Assembly (NCBI RefSeq): GCF_030931715.1
Contig: NZ_CP133261.1
Location: forward strand, 3,264,643 to 3,328,642
Source: Tissierella sp. MB52-C2
GTDB lineage: Bacteria; Bacillota; Clostridia; Tissierellales; Tissierellaceae
Length of the DNA stretch: 64,000 bases
Reading direction: 5' to 3'
Below the pieces are notes generated by a model. It ran no database searches and was not told the DNA's origin. It worked only from the letters and a program-made list of their open reading frames with translations. Both the position numbers and the translations under genes were made by a program. How positions within the stretch are numbered: the stretch's first letter is position 1; every line of letters starts with the position of its first letter. Below, piece after piece: positions 56,238 to 64,000 of this stretch.

Positions 56238-56265
56238 TTGACATTATTATCATGTATGATAAAAT
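56238..56265 (+). promoter_or_regulatory. promoter of the GntR-ABC operon
   Basis: TTGACA (56238-56243), 16-bp spacer, TAAAAT (56260-56265), upstream of the regulator gene. The operator at 56280 lies just downstream of the -10. Confidence 0.6.
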
Positions 56266-56279
56266 GTACTTATTCGATA

Positions 56280-56295
56280 TGTACACTACTGTACA
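56280..56295. promoter_or_regulatory. likely operator of the GntR (YtrA-like) regulator
   Basis: TGTAC-ACTACT-GTACA is a 16-bp symmetric site between the -10 element and the ribosome site of its own regulator gene. YtrA-type regulators bind comparable GTAC-containing palindromes. Confidence 0.6.
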
Positions 56296-56310
56296 GTTAG
56301 GGGGTGTGAT

Positions 56311-56688
56311 GTGGAAATTATTATAAGCAGCAATACAAGTAAGCCAATCTATGAACAGATAACATCACAAATAAAGGCAATGATTATGAGCGGAAAATTA
56401 CAAACAGGCGAGCCCATTCCTTCTATGCGTGCACTGGCAAAATCTCTCCATATAAGTGTGATTACCGTTCAAAGGGCTTATGAGGATTTACAAAGAGATG
56501 GATTTATAGAAACTACTGTTGGTCGTGGCAGTTTCGTATCAGCTCAAAATAAAGATTTTTATCAAGAAGAACAGCAAAGATTAGCTGAAGAACATTTACA
56601 GGAAGCTGCTGATATTGGACGGACCAGTGGTATTCCATTAAGCAAATTGGTTGAGCTTCTAACCATATTTTATCAAGAGGAGGAATAA
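56311..56688 (+). CDS. GntR-family regulator, YtrA subclass
   Basis: 125 aa. A winged HTH (IYEQITSQIKAMIMSGKLQTG, SMRALAKSLHISVITVQRAYEDL) is followed by a short C-terminal tail without a large effector domain, as in YtrA. Such regulators repress the ABC operon they head. The start codon is GTG behind GGGGGTGAT. The ABC ATPase gene starts two bases downstream. Confidence 0.9.
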   Translation: MEIIISSNTSKPIYEQITSQIKAMIMSGKLQTGEPIPSMRALAKSLHISVITVQRAYEDLQRDGFIETTVGRGSFVSAQNKDFYQEEQQRLAEEHLQEAADIGRTSGIPLSKLVELLTIFYQEEE

Positions 56689-56690
56689 TT

Positions 56691-57554
56691 ATGGAACCTA
56701 TTTTAACAGTAACTAATTTGACAAAGCAGTATCCAGATTTCAAATTAGAAAATGTTTCATTCTCAATTCCAAAAGGTACTATCATGGGACTAATTGGAGA
56801 AAATGGTGCTGGCAAAAGTACAACTATAAATGCGATTTTGGATTTGGTTCAAAAAGATAGTGGTAGTGTGACTTTTTGGGGTGAGGAGCTATCTTCCAAT
56901 CCAAAACAACTTAAAGAGGATATAGGTGTAGTATTTGATAGTATCAATTTTTACGAAACCCTAACCCCAGCAAAGGTGGAAAAAATTTCTGCAACAGCTT
57001 ATAGACAATGGGACACCTCTACTTATCATAACTATATCAAAAGGTTTCAGCTTCCCTTAAATAAAGAAATTAAAACATTTTCTAAGGGGATGAAAGTTAA
57101 ACTATGCATTGCAGTTGCTCTATCCCATAATCCAAAACTTTTAATTTTAGATGAAGCAACCAGTGGTCTCGACCCTATTATGCGTGATGATATTTTAGAT
57201 GTTTTTCTTGACTTTGTTCAAGATGAAAATCATTCGATTATGATGTCATCACATATTACAGCAGATTTAGAAAAAGTAGCTGATTATATTACTTTCATTC
57301 ACAAAGGAAAGGTCATCTTCAATAAGAAAAAAGATGAACTCATCTACAATTATGGTATTATTCGTTGTGGGGCTACTGTTTTTGACACAATAGATAAATC
57401 AGAAATTCTTGCATATCGTAAATGTGATTATCAATGGGAGGTTTTAGTTGATGATAAAGAAAAGGCAAAAAGGAAATATAAATCAGCAGTAATAGATAAT
57501 GCCTCTATTGATGATATTCTTTTACTTTATGTAAAGGGGGAACAGGTAAAATGA
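56691..57554 (+). CDS. ABC transporter ATP-binding protein (YtrB-like)
   Basis: 287 aa. Walker A GENGAGKST (36-44), signature FSKGMK (degenerate, 130-135) and Walker B LLILDEA (150-156), with the switch His in MSSHIT. It powers the membrane protein encoded next, whose gene overlaps its last four bases. Substrates of such YtrABC-type exporters include cell-wall-active peptides; here the substrate is unknown. Confidence 0.92.
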   Translation: MEPILTVTNLTKQYPDFKLENVSFSIPKGTIMGLIGENGAGKSTTINAILDLVQKDSGSVTFWGEELSSNPKQLKEDIGVVFDSINFYETLTPAKVEKISATAYRQWDTSTYHNYIKRFQLPLNKEIKTFSKGMKVKLCIAVALSHNPKLLILDEATSGLDPIMRDDILDVFLDFVQDENHSIMMSSHITADLEKVADYITFIHKGKVIFNKKKDELIYNYGIIRCGATVFDTIDKSEILAYRKCDYQWEVLVDDKEKAKRKYKSAVIDNASIDDILLLYVKGEQVK

Positions 57555-58204
57555 AAAGTTTGATATTGAAGGATTTACTTAACATTGGGCATAATGCAAA
57601 ATCTATGTTATTCATGCTTATTGTTTTTGCAATAATTATAATACCACAAGGAGGCATAGAAAAATATATTATTACAAGTGGAATTCTCTGTAGTATGATG
57701 GTTATCACTACCTTTAGCTTTGATGATAATTCTAAATGGGCTAAATATGCCATGGTTACACCTATTTCAAGACAAGAATATGTTCTCAGCAAATTTATTG
57801 TACTTCTCATCTTTTCAACCATAGGTGTAATCTCCGGTCTTATTGTCGGTAGTATTGGGGGAATTTTCCTTAACAAATTGGTATTGGATATTAACAGTAT
57901 GATTACAATTTTAACCGTTACCATAGTAGGCCTAATGATTTCTATAATTTTAGGAAGTATGTCCATTCCATTATTGTTTAAGTTTGGTGCAGAGAAGGCA
58001 AGAACTCTATCCATAATTACATTTGTTATTCCCGTTGTCATTTGTTTTGCTATCTACCAATTGCTGCTCTTATTAGGAATTGAATTGACAGAACAATTTA
58101 TCGTTATTCTCCTTTACAGTTCTCCACTAATTGCAATAATTTGGAATTTTATAATGTATAAAATAAGTTATTCAATTTTCTCCAAAAAGGAAATAATACT
58201 TTAA
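57551..58204 (+). CDS. ABC-2 type membrane permease
   Basis: 217 aa, six membrane helices of the ABC-2 type (for example LLIFSTIGVISGLIVGSIGGIF, FIVILLYSSPLIAIIWNFIMY). It starts inside the end of the ATPase gene, so the pair is coupled. A decayed second copy of its last 23 codons lies at 59513-59583. Confidence 0.88.
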   Translation: MKSLILKDLLNIGHNAKSMLFMLIVFAIIIIPQGGIEKYIITSGILCSMMVITTFSFDDNSKWAKYAMVTPISRQEYVLSKFIVLLIFSTIGVISGLIVGSIGGIFLNKLVLDINSMITILTVTIVGLMISIILGSMSIPLLFKFGAEKARTLSIITFVIPVVICFAIYQLLLLLGIELTEQFIVILLYSSPLIAIIWNFIMYKISYSIFSKKEIIL

Positions 58205-58226
58205 GGATCAAAGGGATTTAGGGGTT

Positions 58227-58270
58227 AAAAAAGGAAGAAACATGGGATTTTTCTCATGTTTCTTCCTTCT
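58227..58270 (-). terminator. terminator (mainly for the diguanylate cyclase gene)
   Basis: AAGGAAGAAACATG and CATGTTTCTTCCTT form a 14-bp perfect stem. Six T residues follow on the minus strand. It may also stop plus-strand ABC transcripts. Confidence 0.85.
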
Positions 58271-58320
58271 CGATATAGAACTTTATTTTGAGAGTATAAG
58301 TCACAGTAACTTTTTAACTT

Positions 58321-59040
58321 TCATCTATTTTTTAATCCTTTTTCTCTATATAAATCTTTATCTGCCATAGTCATTGTGTCCGCCATATTTTTTAATGAAT
58401 TGCTATAAGCAATTCCTGCACTAAATTGAATATTTAACCCATAACTTACTGATAATCTATGGATTTCTCCCCTAATTCTTTCTATAACTTTATAAGCTAT
58501 ATTTCTGTCTTGTTTAAAAAGCAAAATTATAAATTCATCCCCCCCATATCTTAACCCCACATCACTTTTCCTTATGCACTTTTTAATCCCTTCTCCTACA
58601 ATCTCAATGACTTTATCACCTGCCGTATGACCATATATATCATTTATTCCCTTTAAATTATCCACATCAATAATTATCAAGGTAAAGTTTTCTGCCACAA
58701 GATTAGACATTTCATCATTGATAAGTCTCTCCCAGTAGTTACGATTATATAGTCCTGTGACCTTATCAATGAATACCCTACTACAATCAGTACACTTATC
58801 ATATTCCTCTATAATTGTAATTAAATAGTATACTTTATTGGCAATATTAACCTTGTCAAGGTTTACATAACAATCCCCTAAATCATATTGAATTGGCAAA
58901 TCATCAGACAATCTTTGTAAAATCTTTAGTTTTTCAATATATGATATTGCGTTTTGATTGTCTATGCTGGTATATTCTATATTACATCTTTTATCTAACA
59001 CAATATGAACTATTTCCCTATGTTTATCCCCTTTAGACAT
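58321..59040 (-). CDS. diguanylate cyclase (GGDEF protein)
   Basis: 239 aa, cytoplasmic. The N-terminal 90 residues are a small undefined sensor region. The GGDEF domain has RYGGDEFIILL with the active site at 166-170 and an inhibition site RKSD (157-160), five residues before it. It makes cyclic-di-GMP from two GTP and should be subject to product inhibition. It is divergent from an XRE regulator with shared operator sites between them. Confidence 0.92.
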   Translation of the reverse strand: MSKGDKHREIVHIVLDKRCNIEYTSIDNQNAISYIEKLKILQRLSDDLPIQYDLGDCYVNLDKVNIANKVYYLITIIEEYDKCTDCSRVFIDKVTGLYNRNYWERLINDEMSNLVAENFTLIIIDVDNLKGINDIYGHTAGDKVIEIVGEGIKKCIRKSDVGLRYGGDEFIILLFKQDRNIAYKVIERIRGEIHRLSVSYGLNIQFSAGIAYSNSLKNMADTMTMADKDLYREKGLKNR

Positions 59041-59066
59041 AATAAATATCCCCCGTTATTAAATTT

Positions 59067-59131
59067 TGTTCTTTATTAGAACATATTATTACATAGTTTT
59101 GGATAAAATACAAGTGTTCCAATAAAGAACA
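59067..59131. promoter_or_regulatory. paired operator sites between the diguanylate cyclase and XRE genes
   Basis: Two copies of a 17-bp near-palindrome: TGTTCTTTATTAGAACA (59067-59083, perfect 6-bp arms) and TGTTCCAATAAAGAACA (59115-59131, one mismatch), with centres 48 bp apart. They lie in the 106-bp divergent promoter region. They fit a small XRE repressor that controls both genes. Confidence 0.7.
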
Positions 59132-59146
59132 AAAGGGTGGTATATT

Positions 59147-59392
59147 ATGAAGTTAATATTAGATTCTAAGGAGCGTAATGTTGCAGGACCTAGAGTAAAA
59201 ATTGCAAGATTAAAAAACAAGCTTACACAACAGGAATTATCAGCAAAACTTGAAACACTTGCTGTCTATGTAGATAGGGCAAGCATTTCAAAAATTGAAC
59301 AACAGAAAAGAATTATTACGGATATTGAGCTGATAGCATTCTCTAAGATACTTAAAGTTAGTGTTGATTGGTTGTTGGAGATTGATAAGTAA
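59147..59392 (+). CDS. XRE-family transcriptional regulator
   Basis: 81 aa, mostly a lambda-repressor-type HTH (VKIARLKNKLTQQELSAKLE, RASISKIEQQKRIITDIELIAFSKIL). The short tail (VSVDWLLEIDK) is typical. AAAGGGTGG precedes the ATG. The divergent cyclase and the two operator copies point to autoregulation and control of c-di-GMP synthesis. Confidence 0.9.
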   Translation: MKLILDSKERNVAGPRVKIARLKNKLTQQELSAKLETLAVYVDRASISKIEQQKRIITDIELIAFSKILKVSVDWLLEIDK

Positions 59393-59512
59393 ATTTTGAT
59401 TCAATTAGATAGGAAAAGAAGAATTATATGTCTCGATTTATCTATTTTAATATTTTCATATATACCTTTTAGGGTATTAAATAGCTATAGGCGGAAAATG
59501 ATGGTTTAATGC

Positions 59513-59583
59513 TAATTTGGAATTTTATAACGTATAAAATAAGTTATTCAATTTTTTCAAAAAGGGAAATAATAATGGAATAA
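59513..59583 (+). pseudogene. decayed 3' end of an ABC-2 permease gene paralogue
   Basis: Translated, this gives LIWNFITYKISYSIFSKREI then IME and a stop, against IIWNFIMYKISYSIFSKKEI then IL in the intact permease at 57551. The frame is kept but the nucleotide differences are spread out, so it is probably the tail of an older paralogous gene rather than a fresh duplication. The rest of the gap 59393-59706 shows no coding. Confidence 0.75.
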
Positions 59584-59663
59584 GTATGTTGCAGTTATTA
59601 TCTACAGCATTTTTATTAAATTACAATAATTCACGTAGTCTTCTACACCCTTGATTTTTTATA

Positions 59664-59702
59664 GATAAAATGAGGGACAATAGTTTTGTCCCTCATTTTA
59701 TC
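59664..59702 (-). terminator. terminator of the dipeptide-transport operon
   Basis: GATAAAATGAGGGACAA and TTGTCCCTCATTTTATC form a 17-bp perfect stem with a 5-base loop. It sits six bases after the binding-protein stop codon. Confidence 0.85.
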
Positions 59703-59706
59703 TAAA

Positions 59707-61317
59707 TTATTTATCTAACCATATATAAGTATATTCTGATTCTGATGCTTTTTCCACAGCATCTCCTGCTGGATGACCTTTTACATAAGATTTAACCACT
59801 ATCTTTGCTCCCTTTTCATATAAAAATATATTTGGAAGATCCTCTGATAATATTTTTTGTATTTCTTTATATATAGGTGCCCTGTCTTCTTCTGAAGATA
59901 AGATTACCCCTTGTTTCAATAATTCTTCTACTCTAGGATTATTATATTCTCCTAGATTCATTGAAGTACCTGCACCAATACGATTTCCTATTGCTGATAT
60001 ATCTGGACCTTGGTATCCGCCAAGCATTGTTAATTCAAAATCACGTCCAAACCAAACCTTCTCATCATAAGCTGCATCGTCCATTGCATTAACTTGTAGA
60101 TCTATGCCAAATTCTTTGAAGTTTGATTTAAGGACTTCTACTATATCATCAAATCCAGGATAAGTATCCACTGTTGTAGTGAAATATATTCCATTATCAT
60201 CAGCCTTATATCCTGCTTCTTCAAGTAAAGCTTTTGCTTTTTCAATGTCTCTTTCTGGAAGCTTTGCGTCTTCATTTATTGCCCAATCATAAAGAGGTGA
60301 TATGAAATATTCTGCTTTTTCACCAATGCCTTTTAATGCCTTAGTAAAAATTTCATCTCTATCTATACCATAAGCTACTGCTTGTCTGACTTTTAAGTCA
60401 GCAAATTTGCCCTTATTTACATTAAAATGTATATATCCTTTGTTTGGCCAAAGTTTGTCATATATTACATAATCCGGATTGTTTTCAAATCCACTAAGCT
60501 CATTAGCGGGAACACCATGTTTATTTTCGTCCGTTTCCCCATTTAGCCATGCTTGATAAGCAGTACTCTGCTCTGGAATTATAGAGAACACTACCTTATC
60601 TAAATATGGTTTATCTCCCCAATATTCATCATTTCTTTCAATAGTTACACTTTGTCCCTTTTTATGCTCTACAAATTTAAATGGACCAGTACCTATTGGA
60701 CTTTGATTTGCAGGGTTTTCTAACCAATCAGTTCCTTCATATATATGCTTTGGCATTATATATGTTCCAAACCATGCTACATATCCTAATAATCCTGAAT
60801 TAGGTCCTTTAAGCTTAAATACTACTGTATTTTTGTCAGGACATATAATTTCTTCAATATCTGAAAGTGATGCTGAAGCAAAGCCTTTTTCCTTTATTAT
60901 CTGGTCAAAAGTCCACTTTACGTCTTCTGAGCTGAAGTCTTTACCATCATGCCATTTAACATTTTCTTGTAGATGAAATGTTATAGTTTTAGCATCTTCA
61001 GAGAATTCCCATTCCTTAGCAAGATCTGGAACTACTTGATCATATCCATTAATCTTTACAAGCTTATTGAAAACATTTTGAATCACCGGGTATGCACCAT
61101 CATCAGAATGAGCATCAGGATTATATGTTTGGGGCTCTCTAGATACACTTGCTATAAATGTTCCACCTTCCTTAGGTCCAGATGAAACCTCTGATTCAGA
61201 ATCAACCTTTGCCACAGCTTCTGTCTCCCCAGCTTCTGGAGCTTCATTTTTCTTAGCACATCCTGTAAATAGTCCAAGACATAGAACTATAACAAGAAGT
61301 AAGGATATCTTTCTCAT
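59707..61317 (-). CDS. peptide ABC transporter substrate-binding lipoprotein (SBP_bac_5)
   Basis: 536 aa. Lipobox FTGC (Cys near 20), acidic linker, then the peptide-binding core (SREPQTYNPDAHSDDG, WHDGKDFSSEDVKWTFDQI, PIGTGPFKFVEHKKG). It captures di- or oligopeptides for the transporter encoded upstream. It is the last gene of the operon; the 153-bp gap before it holds a 50-bp palindrome that may help make this protein in excess. Confidence 0.92.
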   Translation of the reverse strand: MRKISLLLVIVLCLGLFTGCAKKNEAPEAGETEAVAKVDSESEVSSGPKEGGTFIASVSREPQTYNPDAHSDDGAYPVIQNVFNKLVKINGYDQVVPDLAKEWEFSEDAKTITFHLQENVKWHDGKDFSSEDVKWTFDQIIKEKGFASASLSDIEEIICPDKNTVVFKLKGPNSGLLGYVAWFGTYIMPKHIYEGTDWLENPANQSPIGTGPFKFVEHKKGQSVTIERNDEYWGDKPYLDKVVFSIIPEQSTAYQAWLNGETDENKHGVPANELSGFENNPDYVIYDKLWPNKGYIHFNVNKGKFADLKVRQAVAYGIDRDEIFTKALKGIGEKAEYFISPLYDWAINEDAKLPERDIEKAKALLEEAGYKADDNGIYFTTTVDTYPGFDDIVEVLKSNFKEFGIDLQVNAMDDAAYDEKVWFGRDFELTMLGGYQGPDISAIGNRIGAGTSMNLGEYNNPRVEELLKQGVILSSEEDRAPIYKEIQKILSEDLPNIFLYEKGAKIVVKSYVKGHPAGDAVEKASESEYTYIWLDK

Positions 61318-61439
61318 TTACTTTCCCTCCATTTTTTATGTAGTATATTTCTTTATACAGCTTGATTAATTATGTAATTTCAAGCTAATCCAATTAATTT
61401 TTTGTCATTCGGACCTCATTTTTCACCTCTGCTTTCATT

Positions 61440-61489
61440 TTTTTATTTATTTAATTAAGGAATTAATTCCTTAATTAAATAAATAAAAA
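61440..61489. repeat. 50-bp perfect palindrome at the end of the dppF-like gene
   Basis: The two 25-bp arms are fully complementary around GGAATT/AATTCC. It contains the stop codon of the ATPase gene (61473-61471). T residues lie on the 5' side and A residues on the 3' side, the opposite of a rho-independent terminator. A role in mRNA processing or stability is more likely. Confidence 0.85.
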
Positions 61490-62430
61490 CAGCTTGCATA
61501 ATGATTATCTCCTACTTCTTCCATAATAGGATATGATTTGTTACACTCTTCACCTGCTTTATAGCATCTCGGAGCAAAATAACAGCCTGGACCTGTATCA
61601 ATAGGAGTAGGCGGTTCTCCCTTTATTCTAATTAAATCTCTATTATCAAATGGATTTATGGATCCACAGTTTGAAATCAATGCCTTTGTATATGGATGCC
61701 TTGGATTATGTATTACATCATCTGCTTGCCCAATCTCTACTATTTTCCCTAAGTACATTACTGCAATCCTATGGGATATATAACGTGTCGTTGCAATATC
61801 ATGACTTATAAACATCATCCCAGCCCCTTGCTCCTCAGTGAGATGCAGCAATAGATTTATTATATCTGCACGAACTGACACATCTAGCATGGATACAGGC
61901 TCATCAGCAATAATAATCTTGGGATTTAATAGCATAGCTCTAATTATGGATATTCTTTGAAGCTGCCCTCCAGAAAGCTCATGAGGATATCTGGAAAGAT
62001 AGTCCTTTGCTGGTCTTATACCTGCTTTCTCCATAACTGATATACAAATATTTATTCTTTCTTCCTCAGAATTACCTATACTATGTATTTTTAACGCAGT
62101 AGTCAATATCCTTTTAACATTATCTCTAGGGTCAAAGGTATCAAATGGATTCTGAAAAATCATTTGACAATCTCTCCTAAATTTTAAATCTTTATTTCTC
62201 AATATGCATTCAATAGGCCTGCCTTCAAATTCAATAATTCCCTCTGTAGGACTCTCTAAAGCAACTAATAATCTCCCCAAAGTAGATTTACCACAGCCAG
62301 ACTCACCTATTATTCCCAATATGTTTCCTCTTTCAAGGGAAAAGCTAACTCCATCTACAGCCTTGATGGTTTGTTTCTTTTTTTGAACATACCATTTCCT
62401 TAAATCCTTTACTGTTATGAGGCTAGTCAT
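61471..62430 (-). CDS. dipeptide/oligopeptide ABC transporter ATPase (DppF/OppF type)
   Basis: 319 aa. Walker A IGESGCGKST, signature LSGGQLQR, Walker B IIIADEPVSMLD, then the C-terminal peptide-transport extension with Cys residues (GCYFAPRCYKAGEECNKSYP) for an iron-sulfur or zinc site. The start overlaps the DppD gene by 8 bp, with AGGAGGTG before the ATG. Its stop codon falls inside the 50-bp palindrome. Confidence 0.92.
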   Translation of the reverse strand: MTSLITVKDLRKWYVQKKKQTIKAVDGVSFSLERGNILGIIGESGCGKSTLGRLLVALESPTEGIIEFEGRPIECILRNKDLKFRRDCQMIFQNPFDTFDPRDNVKRILTTALKIHSIGNSEEERINICISVMEKAGIRPAKDYLSRYPHELSGGQLQRISIIRAMLLNPKIIIADEPVSMLDVSVRADIINLLLHLTEEQGAGMMFISHDIATTRYISHRIAVMYLGKIVEIGQADDVIHNPRHPYTKALISNCGSINPFDNRDLIRIKGEPPTPIDTGPGCYFAPRCYKAGEECNKSYPIMEEVGDNHYASCFYLFN

Positions 62431-63394
62431 TATATTCACCTCCTACTAAATGACATGCTACCTTCCAATCATTTGATAGCTCTACTGTCTTTGGCTCACT
62501 GACAAAGCATATATCCATAGACTCTTTGCATCTATCAGCAAAGATACAGCCCTTATGTACTGCACTAAGATCCGGAAAAGAACCTGGAATCCCCTTTAAC
62601 CTATTTCTCTCTCCTGTAAGAGATGGATGGGAATTCAAAAGCTCCCTAGTATAAGGATGCTTAGGTAAACTAAGGACATCTTCCACATATCCAGATTCAA
62701 GAAGATAGCCTGCATACATCACTGCAACCTTTTTACATGTTAAAGATACTACTGACACATCATGAGTTATCATTATCCTTGTCAATTTTAACTTTTTTTC
62801 AAGCTCCATTATCTCCTCAAGTATCTGTCCCTGTGTCACAACATCTAAAGCAGTTGTTGCCTCGTCTAATATCAATAGTCTCGGGTAATGAAGTAAACTA
62901 AGAGCTATACTGACCCTTTGCATCATTCCCCCTGATAATTCATGAGGGTAAAGATCATATACTCCCTCTGAGAGATTCACAAGATTAAATAATTCAAATA
63001 TCCTCTCTTTAGCCTCTCTATCGGTGGCATATGCTTTATGAATTTTATATATATCATTCATTTGAAGTCCGATTTTATGTACTGGACTTAGTGAATTCAT
63101 TGATTTTTGGAAGACATATGCAATTTCCTTCCACTTTATTTGTCTCAATCTTTCTTCATCTATTTTTAACAGATTAGTCCCATCAAATATAATATCTCCC
63201 GTTATCTCTGTTATTTCTTTGGGAAGGAGACTAAGAATCGACATAGCAAATGTTGACTTTCCTGACCCAGATTCACCAACTATTCCAATGGAATCTTCTG
63301 ATTCTATATTCAAAGATAAATCCTTTACTGCTTTAATTCTTTTCCCTTTAACTTTATATACAATATTTAGATTATTTATATTAAGTAATGACAT
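62423..63394 (-). CDS. dipeptide/oligopeptide ABC transporter ATPase (DppD/OppD type)
   Basis: 323 aa. Walker A VGESGSGKST, signature LSGGMMQRVS, Walker B LLILDEATTALD, and the C-terminal Cys cluster GCIFADRCKESMDIC. It works with the DppF-type ATPase. It starts ten bases after the permease; ATG was chosen for GAGGAGG four bases upstream, and an earlier ATG overlaps the permease end. Confidence 0.92.
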   Translation of the reverse strand: MSLLNINNLNIVYKVKGKRIKAVKDLSLNIESEDSIGIVGESGSGKSTFAMSILSLLPKEITEITGDIIFDGTNLLKIDEERLRQIKWKEIAYVFQKSMNSLSPVHKIGLQMNDIYKIHKAYATDREAKERIFELFNLVNLSEGVYDLYPHELSGGMMQRVSIALSLLHYPRLLILDEATTALDVVTQGQILEEIMELEKKLKLTRIMITHDVSVVSLTCKKVAVMYAGYLLESGYVEDVLSLPKHPYTRELLNSHPSLTGERNRLKGIPGSFPDLSAVHKGCIFADRCKESMDICFVSEPKTVELSNDWKVACHLVGGEYND

Positions 63395-63404
63395 TTTATC
63401 CTCC

Positions 63405-64000
63405 TCAGTCTTTCCCATTAAATTTAGGGTTTAACAGACGATTCATTCCTTCTCCGATTAAATAAAAGGAAAGCACTGTACATACAATTGCCAACCCTGG
63501 AAAAGTGCATATCCACCAACTACGGGGAAGATATACTTTTCCATTTGCAATTATCTTACCCCAGCTTATAACGTTAGGGTCTCCAAGACCCAAGAAGGAT
63601 AAGCCTGCCTCGGATAATATTGCAGACGATATAGCCATGGTGGAATCTGCTATAATCGGGAAAATTCCATTAGGTATAATATGCCTAAATAATATCCTAA
63701 TATTACCTTCACCAATGGTTTGAGCACTTTTTATAAATGTCCTTTCCCTTAGGGATATTGCTTGGGAGCGCATCAATCTTGCAGTGCCTGTCCAACTTGT
63801 TAATGCCATGACAACTATTATATTGGTTAAACTGCTTCCATAGATTGCAATAATAATTAATATTAGAAAAAAAGTAGGCAGCATTAAAAAAATATTTATT
63901 ATCTCGGAAATTATTTTATCAGTCTTTCCCCCTAGGTATCCTGCAATACCTCCTATTAATGTCCCTATAATCGACGATATAAAAGCAACTACAATTCCTA
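63405..64000 (-). CDS. dipeptide/oligopeptide ABC transporter permease (DppC/OppC type), partial
   Basis: The frame is open to base 64000, so the N-terminus is missing. About 198 residues remain: four or five membrane segments and the EAA-type loop EAGLSFLGLGDPNVISWG (permease-ATPase contact). It belongs to the operon permease - DppD - DppF - binding protein; the second permease is presumably just beyond the window. Confidence 0.9.
   Translation of the reverse strand, partial: GIVVAFISSIIGTLIGGIAGYLGGKTDKIISEIINIFLMLPTFFLILIIIAIYGSSLTNIIVVMALTSWTGTARLMRSQAISLRERTFIKSAQTIGEGNIRILFRHIIPNGIFPIIADSTMAISSAILSEAGLSFLGLGDPNVISWGKIIANGKVYLPRSWWICTFPGLAIVCTVLSFYLIGEGMNRLLNPKFNGKD

Noticed and set aside
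61440-61489. Rho-independent terminator at the dppF end
   Set aside because: The hairpin lacks a following T-run on either strand (the T residues lie on the 5' side), so transcription should continue into the binding-protein gene.

Overview
The window is AT-rich DNA from an anaerobic, low-GC Firmicute. Clostridia or Tissierellia fits best, judged from family content only (double-cubane-cluster reductase, FdrA-type transcarbamylase, NCS2 permeases, LytS/LrgAB, an SLH-type cell-wall protein, strong AGGAGG ribosome-binding sites). There are no rRNA genes, tRNA genes or CRISPR arrays. Nearly all genes are on the minus strand, in short operons ended by clear hairpin-plus-T-run terminators.

Layout. 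1-5 kb: the N-terminal part of a SWIM/SNF2 helicase, a YaiI/YqxD-family protein, a two-domain rhodanese lipoprotein and small hypothetical genes. 5.3-10.2 kb: a five-gene operon, hypB - 898-aa iron-sulfur flavoprotein - hypA - ECF S component - methyltransferase, with a good promoter and terminator but no hydrogenase. 10.6-15.9 kb: a DUF5692-like membrane protein, an FAD oxidoreductase overlapping a DDE-transposase-like gene, and an IS607-type element whose recombinase is dead while its TnpB is intact. 15.9-34.6 kb: the metabolic core. An eight-gene operon (NCS2 permease, isochorismatase-fold hydrolase, second NCS2 permease, AllH/AllF/AllG oxamate carbamoyltransferase, carbamate kinase, a frameshifted M20 amidohydrolase) lies downstream of pucR and an AEC transporter, a LytS/LytR pair, and an lrgA-lrgB-cupin-aminotransferase operon. 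34.8-46.7 kb: WrbA, AzlCD, an amino-acid-type chemoreceptor, a double-cubane-cluster reductase with its ATP-dependent activator and a NifU-like scaffold, a histidine kinase and assorted single genes. 46.8-64 kb: a chemoreceptor without a sensor domain, a saccharopine-dehydrogenase-like enzyme, a 228-bp palindromic element, an NlpC/P60 wall hydrolase, an NhaC antiporter, a GntR-ABC operon, a diguanylate cyclase divergent from an XRE regulator with shared operators, and the start of a dipeptide ABC transporter operon that runs off the window.

How the core fits together (inference from family knowledge). A ureide is imported by the NCS2 permeases. The PucG-like aminotransferase can turn ureidoglycine plus glyoxylate into oxalurate. 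AllFGH phosphorolyses oxalurate to oxamate and carbamoyl phosphate, and carbamate kinase makes ATP from the latter. Oxamate is a structural analogue of pyruvate, and LrgAB-type proteins controlled by LytS/LytR carry pyruvate in other Firmicutes. An attractive untested idea is therefore that this LrgAB/LytSR set senses and exports oxamate. No allantoinase or ureidoglycolate dehydrogenase is visible here.
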